DNA of 64,000 nucleotides from Gluconobacter frateurii (GCF_002723955.1 NZ_BEWN01000001.1:310001-374000); one strand, 5' to 3'; shown: positions 8,882-17,952, counted from the first letter of the stretch. Translations and numbers: made by a program. The notes: generated by a model not told the origin, from the letters alone.

Positions 8882-9205
8882 ATGTGTGAACTCTATGTCC
8901 GTGCCGACCCGATCTTTTACGAAAGCCGTACGCGGTCTTTGCGGATCCATGGTGTTGTCACCACGATCCGGCTGGAGAACATGTTCTGGGATGTATTGAC
9001 GGAAATTGCCGCAGCCGATGGCATGACCGTCAACCAGCTCATCACGAATCTTTCGGATGAAATTCTGGAGCTTCGGGGCGAGCTTCCCAATATGGCGTCT
9101 TTCCTGCGGGTCAGTTGCCTGCGCTATCTGGACCGGGAGCGGCGACCTCAATCTGCTTCGGGGTCTGTGGCTGTTCAGCCCGTTCCGTTGCGAAAGGTGG
9201 GATAA
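8882..9205 (+). CDS. Ribbon-helix-helix domain protein
   Basis: 107 residues. The central part (RSLRIHGVVTTIRLENMFWD, then a MTVNQLI helix) matches the ribbon-helix-helix domain common in Rhodospirillales and Acetobacteraceae: a beta strand, then two helices, with a conserved FLRVSCLRYL segment. Such proteins may bind DNA as dimers, but targets are unknown. It follows the DJ-1 gene by 24 bases with its own GGGAAAG site and is probably cotranscribed with it. Confidence 0.8.
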   Translation: MCELYVRADPIFYESRTRSLRIHGVVTTIRLENMFWDVLTEIAAADGMTVNQLITNLSDEILELRGELPNMASFLRVSCLRYLDRERRPQSASGSVAVQPVPLRKVG

Positions 9206-9266
9206 GCCGGGGCGTCGCAGTAAAGAGGCATTGGCGGACCGGGGTGCAAAATCGTAGAGAAGGGGC

Positions 9267-9884
9267 ATGACGACTCCTTCTTCTCCGCAGGACCCGCGCC
9301 CCACTGGTCACTCAGGCAGCTTTGGCCGTGCTGAAAAAGCCATGGAACGTGCTTTCTTCGCGACGCGCTGGATTGCAGCACCGCTTTATTTCGGCCTGAC
9401 CATTGGGCTGCTGCTGGTGGCCTTCAAATTCTTCCAGCAGCTTCTGGGCCTTGTTTTGAAAGCCACAGGGCTAGACTTTGATGACGTTTTTGTAGGCGTG
9501 CTGGATCTGATTGATCTGGTCCTGCTGGCGAACCTGCTGCTGATCGTCATGTTCTCGGGATACGAGAACTTCGTCTCCCGCCTCGATATCCGTCATCATG
9601 AAGATTATCCGGCCTGGATCGGTCATGTGACGTTCGGGGATATCAAGATCAAGCTTATGGCGTCCATTGTCGCCATGTCTGCCATCCATGTTCTGGCTGA
9701 TTTCATTCGTGTAGATGACACCTCCACACGCGCTCTGGAATGGAGCGTTGGAATTCATCTGGCCTTTGTTGTTTCCGGTGTTCTGATGGCGGTCATGGAT
9801 CGCATCATGGAAGGTTCTCCGGATACGCATCACGCTGACCCGCAGCCAGAGACCGCCCAGAATAAAGAAAAGCACGACGCATGA
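9267..9884 (+). CDS. UPF0114 (YqhA-type) membrane protein
   Basis: 205 residues with four hydrophobic helices and the family opening AEKAMERAFFATRWIAAPLY, followed by a long central segment (ISVLDLIDLVLLANLL-like) and a charged tail of about 25 residues. The family is an uncharacterised inner-membrane protein. AAGGGGC precedes the ATG. Its stop overlaps the ATG of the FAD dehydrogenase (ATGA), so the pair is translationally coupled. Confidence 0.85.
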   Translation: MTTPSSPQDPRPTGHSGSFGRAEKAMERAFFATRWIAAPLYFGLTIGLLLVAFKFFQQLLGLVLKATGLDFDDVFVGVLDLIDLVLLANLLLIVMFSGYENFVSRLDIRHHEDYPAWIGHVTFGDIKIKLMASIVAMSAIHVLADFIRVDDTSTRALEWSVGIHLAFVVSGVLMAVMDRIMEGSPDTHHADPQPETAQNKEKHDA

Positions 9885-11488
9885 TCCGCCTGACAGAACT
9901 GCGCCTGCCGCTGGAGCACCCGGAAGGTGCGCTCCGGGAGGCAGTCCTGACGCGCCTGAACATTCCGTCTGACGCTCTTAAAGATTTCAGGATCGCCCGT
10001 CGCGGCTATGATGCGCGAAAGCGTGGTCATATTGTTCTCGTGTACAGCGTCGATTGTGACGTTGCGGATGAAGCGGCTGTTCTGGCGGCCCATGACGGCG
10101 ATCAGCACGTTCGTCCAACACCTGACACGACCTATCATCTTCCCAGGGCGACGTTGCCAGAAGGCATGCCCCGCCCCGTTGTCGTTGGGGCTGGCCCATG
10201 CGGAATCATGGCAGCTCTGACCTTGGCACAGGCGGGTCTCAAGCCGATCATCATCGAACGCGGCAAGGATGTCCGTGCCCGGACGGTGGACACGTTTGCC
10301 CTGTGGCGCAAATCTGTTCTGACGCCCGAAAGCAACGTGCAGTTCGGTGAAGGGGGAGCAGGCACGTTCTCGGACGGCAAGCTCTACTCTGGTGTCTCCG
10401 ATCCGCGAAACCTTGGGCGACGCGTTATCGAAGAGTTCGTTCGGGCCGGTGCGCCAGAAGAGATCCTATACGTTTCCAAGCCCCATATCGGTACGTTTCG
10501 TCTCGTCTCGATGGTCATGTTCATTCGTGAAGAAATCGAACGTCTGGGCGGGGAATACCGGTTCGAAACCCGTGTTGAGGGTTTCGAAATGGAAGGTGAG
10601 GGAACGGAGCGCCGCTTGCGGGGGCTTCATCTTTCAACAGGTGAAACCCTGCCAGCCGAGCGCGTCATTCTCGCCGTCGGGCATTCAGCGCGCGATACGT
10701 TCGAAATGCTGCGTCAGTCTGATGTTGCCATGGACGCCAAGCCGTTCTCGATCGGTGTGCGGATCGAGCATCCACAGTCCGTCATTGATACCGCCCGTTT
10801 CGGTTCCGATGCGGGGAATGAAATCCTTGGCGCCGCGGATTACAAGCTGGTGCATCACGCCTCCAATGGGCGTTCGGTTTATTCATTCTGCATGTGTCCG
10901 GGTGGACAGGTCGTGGCAGCAACGTCTGAAATCGGACAGGTCGTGACCAATGGCATGAGCCAGTATTCCCGCGCGGAGCGGAATGCGAACAGCGGCATTG
11001 TCGTGGAAGTCACACCGGAAAAAGACTTCCCGGATGACGTTCTGGGGGGCGTTGCATTCCAGCGGAAATGGGAAAAGGCGGCATTTGTAGTGGGAGGCAG
11101 CGATTATCGCGCTCCTGCCCAGCGGGTTGGTGACTTTCTGGCTGGTCGCCCGTCCACGACCCTGGGCGATGTTGTCCCGTCCTATCAGCCAGGCGTCACT
11201 CCGACCGATCTGACGCTGTGTCTGCCGGACTTTGTGTCTGAAGCCATTCGTGAAGCCCTGCCGCGTTTCGAGCGTAAGCTGAAGGGCTTCTCGATGGAGG
11301 ATGCAGTGATGACGGGTGTTGAAACGCGCACATCATCCCCGATCCGTCTTCAGCGCGACAGGGACGGACAAAGCCCGACCCTGCGTGGTCTGTTCCCGGC
11401 TGGCGAGGGTGCGGGTTATGCTGGCGGCATCCTGTCCGCCGGGATTGATGGCATCCGCACAGCGGAATGGCTGGCAGCGTCTCTTTAA
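9881..11488 (+). CDS. FAD-dependent dehydrogenase (COG2509-type)
   Basis: 535 residues. An N-terminal ferredoxin-like domain of about 95 residues precedes a Rossmann fold with VVVGAGPCGIMAAL and the acidic end IIIERG that bind FAD. The conserved QFGEGGAGTFSDGKLYSG segment and the CMCPGG motif mark the uncharacterised FAD dehydrogenase family found across bacteria. The substrate is unknown. The last bases are shared with the stop of the convergent MFS gene. Confidence 0.85.
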   Translation: MIRLTELRLPLEHPEGALREAVLTRLNIPSDALKDFRIARRGYDARKRGHIVLVYSVDCDVADEAAVLAAHDGDQHVRPTPDTTYHLPRATLPEGMPRPVVVGAGPCGIMAALTLAQAGLKPIIIERGKDVRARTVDTFALWRKSVLTPESNVQFGEGGAGTFSDGKLYSGVSDPRNLGRRVIEEFVRAGAPEEILYVSKPHIGTFRLVSMVMFIREEIERLGGEYRFETRVEGFEMEGEGTERRLRGLHLSTGETLPAERVILAVGHSARDTFEMLRQSDVAMDAKPFSIGVRIEHPQSVIDTARFGSDAGNEILGAADYKLVHHASNGRSVYSFCMCPGGQVVAATSEIGQVVTNGMSQYSRAERNANSGIVVEVTPEKDFPDDVLGGVAFQRKWEKAAFVVGGSDYRAPAQRVGDFLAGRPSTTLGDVVPSYQPGVTPTDLTLCLPDFVSEAIREALPRFERKLKGFSMEDAVMTGVETRTSSPIRLQRDRDGQSPTLRGLFPAGEGAGYAGGILSAGIDGIRTAEWLAASL

Positions 11489-12771
11489 GACGCTGCTTCT
11501 TCATCACCTTCCATGGTCTCGCCCGGAAGGTTTTTCGGTTGAAGCAGGGCGATACCCGCCGTCACGGCACTTGATCCCACCACGAAAGCTTCGGCTGTCA
11601 GAGGCAGGGTAATTGGTGTCCGTCCGATGCCCGGAATGAGCCATCCGGCGATACCCTGCCCGATGGAGCCAAGAGCGTAACCCAATCCCATTCCAAAGCT
11701 GCGTGTTTCGGACGGGAAGCACTTGGCCAGATAATGCGGAACAAGTGCGAAAATCCCGGAAGCGGCAGCACCCATGATGAAAGCGGCCGTCAGCAGCATG
11801 TTCCATGATGGAGCACTCAGGAACGGCCAGATCGTCAGCACGACGATGGCGATCGCGCCCAGCATGACTTTCAGATCACCGAAGCGTTCTGCCAGCCAGC
11901 CACAAAGGATTTTCCCGCTGAAAGACCCGATGCAGTAAAGCGTAATTGGAATGAAAACATCCTGCGGCGTCAGGTGATGGGAGCCGCGGAGGATCGTGGG
12001 GTAAAACGTGTAAATGGCCGCTTTCTGGAATTCCAGAAAGCCCATGAAGGCGATGGCCTGAATCGCGCCTGCATCCAGTCGAAACCGGACCTTTGGAAGT
12101 GGCTGTGTCGGCGTTCGGGCCTGTCCTGCCGCACGCTCCGCGCGACTGCGGAGCCAGACCGGACTCTCTTTCACGCCGAGCCGGATGAAAATGGCCAGAA
12201 GTGCCGGAGCCAACCCGATGAAGAACAGCATTCGCCAGCCATAATGCGGCAGGATCAGAGCCTGCGCCCCGGCCGCTGCAAAATAACCGACCTCATAGCC
12301 GGACATCATGAGGGCAGACGCCATTGGGCGTGTCCAGGCGGGAACGCTTTCCATCAAAAGGGCTGCCGAGGCGGTCCATTCGCCGCCAAAGCCGATCCCG
12401 AACAGGAACTGTACGATGCCAAGCATCAACAATCCATGAGACAGACCCGTCATGGCGGAAAATACGCCGAACCAGACAACTCCCACCATGAACGCCAGAC
12501 GACGCCCATAACGGTCTGCTAGCCAGCCCCAGCTTGTATTGCCGATGGCACGGCCAATGGACTGTGCTGTCAGAATCATGCCCAGGGCACCGATGGTGCA
12601 TCCGAATTCATGGGCAATATCTGGCAGCGTGAACATCAGGGACGTCTGATCAAAGGCGTCGAGAAACCATCCCAGAAAAGAGGCAAATGTGACCTGCCAG
12701 TAGGGGAGGAGAGCCTTGAGAGAACTGCGGGAAGACGTGTTCGGGGCGGAGCGATAAGAAGCATCCGTCAT
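11485..12771 (-). CDS. MFS transporter (sugar/carboxylate symporter type)
   Basis: 428 residues with twelve predicted membrane helices. The loop between helices 2 and 3 reads GWLADRYGRR, the MFS signature, and the first helix ends in DAFDQTSL, as in the SHS (sialate/lactate:H+ symporter) and metabolite:H+ symporter groups. A monocarboxylate or sugar-acid substrate is plausible in an acetic acid bacterium, but this is inference. MTDASY at 12771 is chosen as start because AGGAC lies nine bases upstream; the frame is open to 12918. Confidence 0.8.
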   Translation of the reverse strand: MTDASYRSAPNTSSRSSLKALLPYWQVTFASFLGWFLDAFDQTSLMFTLPDIAHEFGCTIGALGMILTAQSIGRAIGNTSWGWLADRYGRRLAFMVGVVWFGVFSAMTGLSHGLLMLGIVQFLFGIGFGGEWTASAALLMESVPAWTRPMASALMMSGYEVGYFAAAGAQALILPHYGWRMLFFIGLAPALLAIFIRLGVKESPVWLRSRAERAAGQARTPTQPLPKVRFRLDAGAIQAIAFMGFLEFQKAAIYTFYPTILRGSHHLTPQDVFIPITLYCIGSFSGKILCGWLAERFGDLKVMLGAIAIVVLTIWPFLSAPSWNMLLTAAFIMGAAASGIFALVPHYLAKCFPSETRSFGMGLGYALGSIGQGIAGWLIPGIGRTPITLPLTAEAFVVGSSAVTAGIALLQPKNLPGETMEGDEEAAS

Positions 12772-13000
12772 CAACAATGTCCTGACAGGCAGATTGAACC
12801 TGCGCGCTTGAAGGAAGTGGCACGGAAAATCCGCAAGGATAAATCGGTAACAGATTTGTCCTGATTGGGCGAACGAAGAATGAGCCTTGAGAGTTCCGGC
12901 AGGATTCACTGGAATCACACGGTAAAGTGAGCAGAAAACGCGGGCTGTTAAGGGAAAATTAGGGGTGTGGCGTCATTTTCCTGTCTGGATAGAACAGGAG

Positions 13001-13996
13001 ATGTCCGAATTGGATGATGTAGGACAGGAGGTCAGTTACGGGACGGCAACGCCTCGTGGCCTGGAGATGGCAGGAGAGACCAAAAAGAACCGGCTGGAAA
13101 GCAGCCGGTCTGTGGCCCCTGTTTCTCCACCCAGCGCTGGCATGTTTGCCACAACCCTGCGCAGTCGCCGTGCCCGCCAGAAAAGTGCTCTGCCGCCCTT
13201 AAGGTGGCTGCCACGCATGACGGGAAGCCGCGGCGGTATGGAGAAGCTGATTGGGGCGCAGGTTGATATGAGCCAGCTCTGGCTGGCCATTCCAAGACGC
13301 ACCGTCCGTCGAAGCCGTCGGAAATCACTGGACCAGCAGCAGCGGGAGTTTGACCTTGAACTCCTTCAGGCAGCATGTGCCCAAGCCGCAACATGGCCAG
13401 ACGACATGCGACTGATGGTCTCTCTGGAAGATGATCAGGCGCCGGATGTGGCTTTCAACAAGCGGCTGAATGACGTTCTGGAACAGACGGGTTTTCCTGT
13501 TTCCCGTCTGGATCTGGTTTTTCAGGAAAGCGGCATTGGCCAGACCGAACGGGAAGTCTGCTACACGCTCGCCTCGCTGCGGGACCGGGGAGTGCAGATC
13601 TTTACGAATGGCTTCGGGGCAGCAACGTCCAGTCTCACGCTTCTACGCGAACGTGCCATCAGCGGTCTGCTGGATGGGGTTCAGTTTGATGCATCTATTC
13701 TGTCAGCGTCCAGCCTCTCCTGGTCGTCGACGGGGACGGTGCCGGAATTGGACGAAGGAGCGGTGTCCTTTTTCCGGGCTGCTCTGGATGCGGTCAAGGC
13801 ACTTGGTCTGCATATTCGGGCGACAGGAGTCGATACGCAGGCTCAGTTGGATTTCGTGCAGAAAGCCGGATGCGTGGAAGCCTCCGGCATGGCGTTATCG
13901 CCTGCAGAAACCACAGCACAGATTACCGAGCGTTTTGTGGGCATGGAGGGCAGGGGGCGCCGCCGCAGGCTGAGTCGAACGGCAGAAGGACTATGA
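13001..13996 (+). CDS. Degenerate EAL-domain protein (predicted catalytically inactive)
   Basis: 331 residues. The second half follows the EAL phosphodiesterase fold: a RLDLVFQES strand, then LRDRGVQIFTNGFGAATSSL (normally LGV-x-aLDDFGtGySSL), then GVQFD (normally lKiD), then ATGVDTQAQLDFV (normally AEGVETxxQ) and a terminal GC...SGM (normally QGy). The DDFG acids, the KxD lysine and the opening EAL motif itself are missing, so it cannot be expected to hydrolyse c-di-GMP. It may bind the nucleotide or a partner. The first 90 residues are basic and low in structure. The start is uncertain: ATG 13001, GTG 12965 and ATG 13067 are all possible. Confidence 0.7.
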   Translation: MSELDDVGQEVSYGTATPRGLEMAGETKKNRLESSRSVAPVSPPSAGMFATTLRSRRARQKSALPPLRWLPRMTGSRGGMEKLIGAQVDMSQLWLAIPRRTVRRSRRKSLDQQQREFDLELLQAACAQAATWPDDMRLMVSLEDDQAPDVAFNKRLNDVLEQTGFPVSRLDLVFQESGIGQTEREVCYTLASLRDRGVQIFTNGFGAATSSLTLLRERAISGLLDGVQFDASILSASSLSWSSTGTVPELDEGAVSFFRAALDAVKALGLHIRATGVDTQAQLDFVQKAGCVEASGMALSPAETTAQITERFVGMEGRGRRRRLSRTAEGL

Positions 13997-13999
13997 AGA

Positions 14000-14032
14000 A
14001 TGACAGCAGGCTGTACTTTGGCCTGCTGTCAT
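14000..14032. terminator. Perfect 12-bp hairpin between convergent genes
   Basis: ATGACAGCAGGC at 14000-14011 is the exact reverse complement of 14021-14032, with a nine-base loop. It sits in the short gap between the converging EAL-like and YidB-like genes. There is no U-tract on either side, so it is either a bidirectional Rho-assisted terminator or a 3' end stabiliser. Confidence 0.6.
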
Positions 14033-14041
14033 GCGCGCGGA

Positions 14042-14401
14042 TCAGATTTTACACTGGTACTGAAACAGGCGTTCAGGATCGACGCGCAGGAGATTGGCCA
14101 GCATGGGCAAAACCCCCGTCAGGGCATTCTCAATGGCCTCAAGTGACTGGCCGGTCTGATCGGCAATGTAATTGAGATGCTTCTCACCCATCAGGGTCTC
14201 AACTTCCTCTGGCGTGAGAGGGTCTGATTCAGAGTTGCGAATTTCACTCACGCGCGTTGCCAGATGACAGTCTTCACGCATCAGTCGGATGGTGACTTCA
14301 GTCAACCCTGATCTGTCCATGCTGGCATTGCTGAGCCAGTCGCCAAAACGGACGAACAGGGATGTTTCTTTCTGGCCTTTGGTTTCGGTGGTGGTTGTCA
14401 T
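14042..14401 (-). CDS. YidB-like (DUF937-type) small protein
   Basis: 119 residues. The C-terminal part PLTPEEVETLMGEKHLNYIA, continuing QTGQSLEAIENALTGVLPML, follows the helical pattern of YidB proteins (a G-x-x-L-x-x-A helix, a G(l/q)S turn and a LP-x-L helix). The N-terminal half lacks the glycine-rich repeat of E. coli YidB. Function is unknown. There is no signal peptide, so it is probably cytoplasmic. The start ATG at 14401 has AGGAG about ten bases upstream. Confidence 0.6.
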   Translation of the reverse strand: MTTTTETKGQKETSLFVRFGDWLSNASMDRSGLTEVTIRLMREDCHLATRVSEIRNSESDPLTPEEVETLMGEKHLNYIADQTGQSLEAIENALTGVLPMLANLLRVDPERLFQYQCKI

Positions 14402-14533
14402 GACCTGTACTCCTCAACAAGGGAGGGACTGGCCGCATCCGGAGGGACTTGGCCCTGCATTGACAACGCATGAAGTGCGGTTTCGTAGCATGGGGCGGAA
14501 CACACCTTTGCGTGATGTTTCGCCCCATTTTGA

Positions 14534-15238
14534 TTAGTCGAGCGGGCCGCTTTCAACCAGAACAATCTCCGCATCTTCTTTCGCAGTCATAACAATGCGT
14601 TCCACGTCCGTCAGGGCTGCTCCGTCTCGTGTTGCGACGGTCTGGCCTTCGATTTCAAGGCTGCCTGTTGCCGGCACGAGGTAGGAAAAATTCTCCCGGC
14701 GTGTTTCAAACGTCACCGTTTCACCAGCTTTTAAAGTCACTCCCAGAACGCGGGCTTCAGCGCGGATCGGCAAAGCGTCGTCACCCTTGAAACCGGATGC
14801 GAGGGTTACAAAGCGTCCGTTGCGGTCGTTTTTCGGGAAAGGCCGTGTTCCCCAGCCAGGCGTGCCCCCTGTTTCATTGGGAATGATCCAGATCTGGAAC
14901 AGTGTTGTGTCTTGGGTTTCCTTGTTGAATTCCGCATGGGTGATACCGCTGCCCGCGGACATGACCTGAACATCGCCAGCTTCTGTGCGCCCTTTGTTTC
15001 CCAGACTGTCCTCATGGGAAATGGCACCGGTGCGCACATAGGTGATGATTTCCATGTCCTTGTGTGGATGCGCGCCGAAACCGGTTCCGCCCTCGATCCT
15101 GTCATCGTTCCAGACACGTAGGCGTCCCCAGTGCATGCGGTGACGGTCCATGTAGCCAGCAAAAGAAAAGTGATGCCGGGCGTCCAGCCAGCCGTGATTG
15201 GCGTGCCCAAGCGAAGAAAAGGGTCTGATGTCGAGCAT
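14534..15238 (-). CDS. Pirin family protein (YhhW-type quercetinase-like cupin)
   Basis: 234 residues of the bicupin pirin family. The metal site is visible in GFGAHPHKDMEIITYV (two His), with a third His in SHED and an acid/His further on at ITHAEFN. Bacterial homologues can open quercetin in vitro and others regulate central metabolism; the physiological role here is open. CAGGAG lies eight bases before the ATG at 15238, so the longer frame to 15463 is rejected. It is transcribed divergently from a LysR regulator that probably controls it. Confidence 0.88.
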   Translation of the reverse strand: MLDIRPFSSLGHANHGWLDARHHFSFAGYMDRHRMHWGRLRVWNDDRIEGGTGFGAHPHKDMEIITYVRTGAISHEDSLGNKGRTEAGDVQVMSAGSGITHAEFNKETQDTTLFQIWIIPNETGGTPGWGTRPFPKNDRNGRFVTLASGFKGDDALPIRAEARVLGVTLKAGETVTFETRRENFSYLVPATGSLEIEGQTVATRDGAALTDVERIVMTAKEDAEIVLVESGPLD

Positions 15239-15308
15239 GGTGTGCTCCTGTTGGTTGGTTCTGACTTCCAACATGGGGCTAGGACAAGGTAAAGAAAATG
15301 GAACTGAT

Positions 15309-15325
15309 GGAAATATAAAGTTTCC
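15309..15325. promoter_or_regulatory. Candidate LysR operator (GGAAA-N7-TTTCC)
   Basis: A 5-7-5 inverted repeat containing a T-N11-A core typical of LysR sites lies in the 112-base gap between the pirin gene and the lysR start. Its centre, TATAAAG, could also serve as a -10 element, so binding would influence one or both divergent promoters. This is predicted from symmetry only. Confidence 0.45.
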
Positions 15326-15350
15326 AAAAACGTCATGAAAAAGAGCTCTT

Positions 15351-16304
15351 ATGCTTCCTGATCTCGAAGGCTGGGCCGTCTTCGCCCGCGTTGCGGAAAG
15401 CGGTTCGTTTGCTTCCGCAGCCCGGTCACTCGGGCTTTCCGCACCGACTGTGTCCAAAGTCATTGCCCGACTGGAACACCGGTTGAAAGCAACGCTCTTT
15501 CAGCGCAGCGCTCGCCATCTTTCTCTCACGTCAGCCGGTATTTCCTGCCTGGAACGCGCGCGACGCATGCTGGCAGACGGGGAATGGCTGGAAGCGGAAC
15601 TGCGGGAAGGGGCAGCCAACCCTCGTGGGACAATCCGGCTTGCGGCGCCTATGGGGTTCGGTCTGGATATGCTGGGGCCGGTTCTCCCCGCATTTTTGGA
15701 GCGTTATCCGGAAATTTCCATGGATATTGATCTGGATGATCGGACTGTGGATTTGTTGGGTGGCCGCTTTGAAGCGGCAGTGCGTATTACGCCGGGCGAA
15801 TTGCCTCCGGTCTCTAGTGGAGGGGCGCATCTTTTGTGCCGGTCCATGATGAGGTTGGTCTGTTCGCCAGAGTTGAAAGCGAGACTCGGGGCTCCAGAGA
15901 CTCCTGACGATCTGTCAGGTAAGGCTGGACTGCTCTATGCGAATGCCGACCTTCCGGATCTGTTGAGGCTTAAGCACCAGAATGGTGAACAGGCGTCTGT
16001 GCGATTGCATGGGCGAATGACGGTCAACAGTGGTGACATGCTGCTCCCTGCGCTCAGAAACGGCACAGGACTGGCACTTTTGCCGGATTTCATGCTGCGG
16101 AAAGATCTGGAATCAGGCCGCCTGGTTGAGGCTCTGCCTGGATGGCAGGGAAACGTTCTGTCTGTCTGGTTCATGGTCGTTGGCTGCGGTGCCACCCGCC
16201 AGCAGATGCCCGCACGGCTGCGCGTTCTGCTGGCCTATCTGGAGCGGGCCCTTGGCGGAAAGATTTCACAGGATTACAGTGCCGCGCAGGAGAAAACGCG
16301 ATGA
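15351..16304 (+). CDS. LysR family transcriptional regulator
   Basis: 317 residues. A winged helix-turn-helix occupies residues 1-60 (ESGSFASAARSLGLSAPTVS is the recognition region) and a periplasmic-binding-like effector domain follows from about residue 90. It belongs to the CrgA/DsdC-like group that often controls a divergent neighbour, here the pirin gene. Its TGA overlaps the ATG of hemA (ATGA), so the regulator and 5-aminolevulinate synthase share a transcript, an unusual pairing. The inducer is unknown. Confidence 0.88.
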   Translation: MLPDLEGWAVFARVAESGSFASAARSLGLSAPTVSKVIARLEHRLKATLFQRSARHLSLTSAGISCLERARRMLADGEWLEAELREGAANPRGTIRLAAPMGFGLDMLGPVLPAFLERYPEISMDIDLDDRTVDLLGGRFEAAVRITPGELPPVSSGGAHLLCRSMMRLVCSPELKARLGAPETPDDLSGKAGLLYANADLPDLLRLKHQNGEQASVRLHGRMTVNSGDMLLPALRNGTGLALLPDFMLRKDLESGRLVEALPGWQGNVLSVWFMVVGCGATRQQMPARLRVLLAYLERALGGKISQDYSAAQEKTR

Positions 16305-17512
16305 ATTATGATGCGATGTTCCAGTCCGCCCTGGACGGTCTGCGTGCTGATGGCAGCTACCGTTACTTTGCGGAACTCGAGCGCCGGTCCGGCAATTTTC
16401 CGAAAGCCTATCATCATGGGCTCGGTCGTGACGTCACAGTGTGGTGTTCCAACGATTATCTCGGCATGGGACAGCACCCGGAAGTTCTCAAGGCGATGCA
16501 TGATGCCCTGGATGAGACGGGTGCAGGCGCCGGCGGAACGCGCAATATTTCCGGCACCAACCACTATCATGTGGAGCTAGAAAAAGAGCTGGCGTCCCTG
16601 CACGGCAAGGAAAGCGCGCTGCTGTTCAACTCGGGCTACCTGTCCAACTGGGTCACGCTGGGAACGATTGCAGGCCGTCTGCGGAACTGTGTGGTTCTGT
16701 CGGATGAACTGAACCATGCCTCCATGATTGAAGGCATCCGTCATTCCCGCGCTGAAAAGCAGATTTTCCGTCACAATGACGTTGAAGATCTGGAACGTCG
16801 CCTGAAAGAACTCCCGGCGGATGTTCCGAAGATCATCGCGTTCGAGTCCGTCTATTCCATGGATGGCGACATCGCTCCGATCGAAGCCTTCTGTGATCTG
16901 GCCGACAAGTACGGCGCCATGACCTATCTTGATGAGGTTCATGCCGTTGGCATGTATGGCGATCATGGGGCGGGCGTGGCTGAGAAGATGGGCCTGTCCC
17001 ATCGTCTGACGGTTATCGAAGGGACGCTTGGCAAAGGGTATGGCGTTGTGGGCGGCTATATTGCAGCCTCCGCGCCACTTTGCGATTTCGTGCGCTCCTT
17101 CGGTTCAGGCTTCATTTTCTCCACGGCTCTGCCGCCGATGATTGCGGCGGGTGCTCTGGCGAGTGTGCGTTATCTCAAGCGCAGCAGTGCCGAGCGTGAG
17201 GGGCAGCAGCGTGCTGTTGCCTATCTGCGTGCGGCGCTGGACAAGGCTGGCATCCCGCATGTTGGCAATCCGAGCCATATCGTGCCGATTATGGTGGGCG
17301 AGGCTGAGCTTTGCCGCGATCTGTCTGATGAGCTGCTGAACCGGTTTGGTCACTACATTCAGCCCATCAACTTCCCGACTGTTCCGCGCGGAACAGAGCG
17401 TCTGCGCCTGACGCCGACGCCGCTTCACACCAATGAAGCCATTGATGAACTGGTCGAAGCCGTCTCCACGCTGTGGCGTGAGCGTCAGCTTAAGCGCTCT
17501 GTCGCTGCGTAA
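16301..17512 (+). CDS. hemA: 5-aminolevulinate synthase
   Basis: 403 residues, normal length for the alphaproteobacterial enzyme. It condenses glycine and succinyl-CoA to 5-aminolevulinate, the first step of tetrapyrrole synthesis, using pyridoxal phosphate. Visible marks are WCSNDYLGMG near the start, the GTRNISGTNHYHVELE substrate region, DEVHAVG with the cofactor aspartate, and Lys245 in GTLGKGYG as the Schiff-base lysine. GCAGGAG precedes the ATG at 16301, which overlaps the LysR stop. A strong terminator follows. Haem demand is high in this respiratory lineage and in the ccm region nearby. Confidence 0.95.
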   Translation: MNYDAMFQSALDGLRADGSYRYFAELERRSGNFPKAYHHGLGRDVTVWCSNDYLGMGQHPEVLKAMHDALDETGAGAGGTRNISGTNHYHVELEKELASLHGKESALLFNSGYLSNWVTLGTIAGRLRNCVVLSDELNHASMIEGIRHSRAEKQIFRHNDVEDLERRLKELPADVPKIIAFESVYSMDGDIAPIEAFCDLADKYGAMTYLDEVHAVGMYGDHGAGVAEKMGLSHRLTVIEGTLGKGYGVVGGYIAASAPLCDFVRSFGSGFIFSTALPPMIAAGALASVRYLKRSSAEREGQQRAVAYLRAALDKAGIPHVGNPSHIVPIMVGEAELCRDLSDELLNRFGHYIQPINFPTVPRGTERLRLTPTPLHTNEAIDELVEAVSTLWRERQLKRSVAA

Positions 17513-17536
17513 GCGGGCGGTTCAGCCGAAAAGGAA

Positions 17537-17566
17537 AAAGGCAGCCAAATCGGCTGCCTTTTTTTG
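17537..17566 (+). terminator. Rho-independent terminator after hemA
   Basis: A 10-bp stem, AAAGGCAGCC (17537-17546) with GGCTGCCTTT (17552-17561), a five-base loop and a run of T residues to 17566. It lies 24 bases after the hemA stop. Confidence 0.9.
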
Positions 17567-17581
17567 TGCGTGGTGTCGGGG

Positions 17582-17929
17582 TCAGGCCTGAACGTAAACC
17601 CAGGCTGTCCGGCCAGAGCGCAATGTGACTTCGACCCGTTTGTAGTCTGACACTTCATAGGCATCCGCGGCCCGTAGTTCTGCTTCTGTAATGCGGAAGA
17701 CTTTTCCGGGAACCTCATCCGATGGGTTCTTGCTGGGAATGACCACAGGGTGAAAACGCTTTCCACTTGCACGCAGGACGTTAGGGTCCGTGATTTCTAC
17801 CATGGAGGTTATATGGCCGGTCATGGCGTCCACTTCTCCGTCCAGCAGGCGGCCGAATGAGGAAAGCTGCACCTCGTCCTGCTGAAGTGTGCCGTAGGAG
17901 AACAGGAGAACAGAGGCGGGTTCAGTCAT
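17582..17929 (-). CDS. Gamma-glutamylcyclotransferase-like (GGCT/AIG2) protein
   Basis: 115 residues with the family's opening FSYGTLQQDEVQ, which forms the product-binding loop, and the later segment AADAYEVSDYKRVEVTL, whose glutamate corresponds to the catalytic acid position. Members release 5-oxoproline from gamma-glutamyl compounds, but many short bacterial members have unproven substrates. It is followed 23 bases later on the same strand by... no further gene; upstream lies the DUF1543 gene, 23 bases away on the same strand reading towards it only from the 18450 side, so the two could share a transcript. Confidence 0.75.
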   Translation of the reverse strand: MTEPASVLLFSYGTLQQDEVQLSSFGRLLDGEVDAMTGHITSMVEITDPNVLRASGKRFHPVVIPSKNPSDEVPGKVFRITEAELRAADAYEVSDYKRVEVTLRSGRTAWVYVQA

Positions 17930-17952
17930 GATGAGGTTCCAGTCATCAGGGA

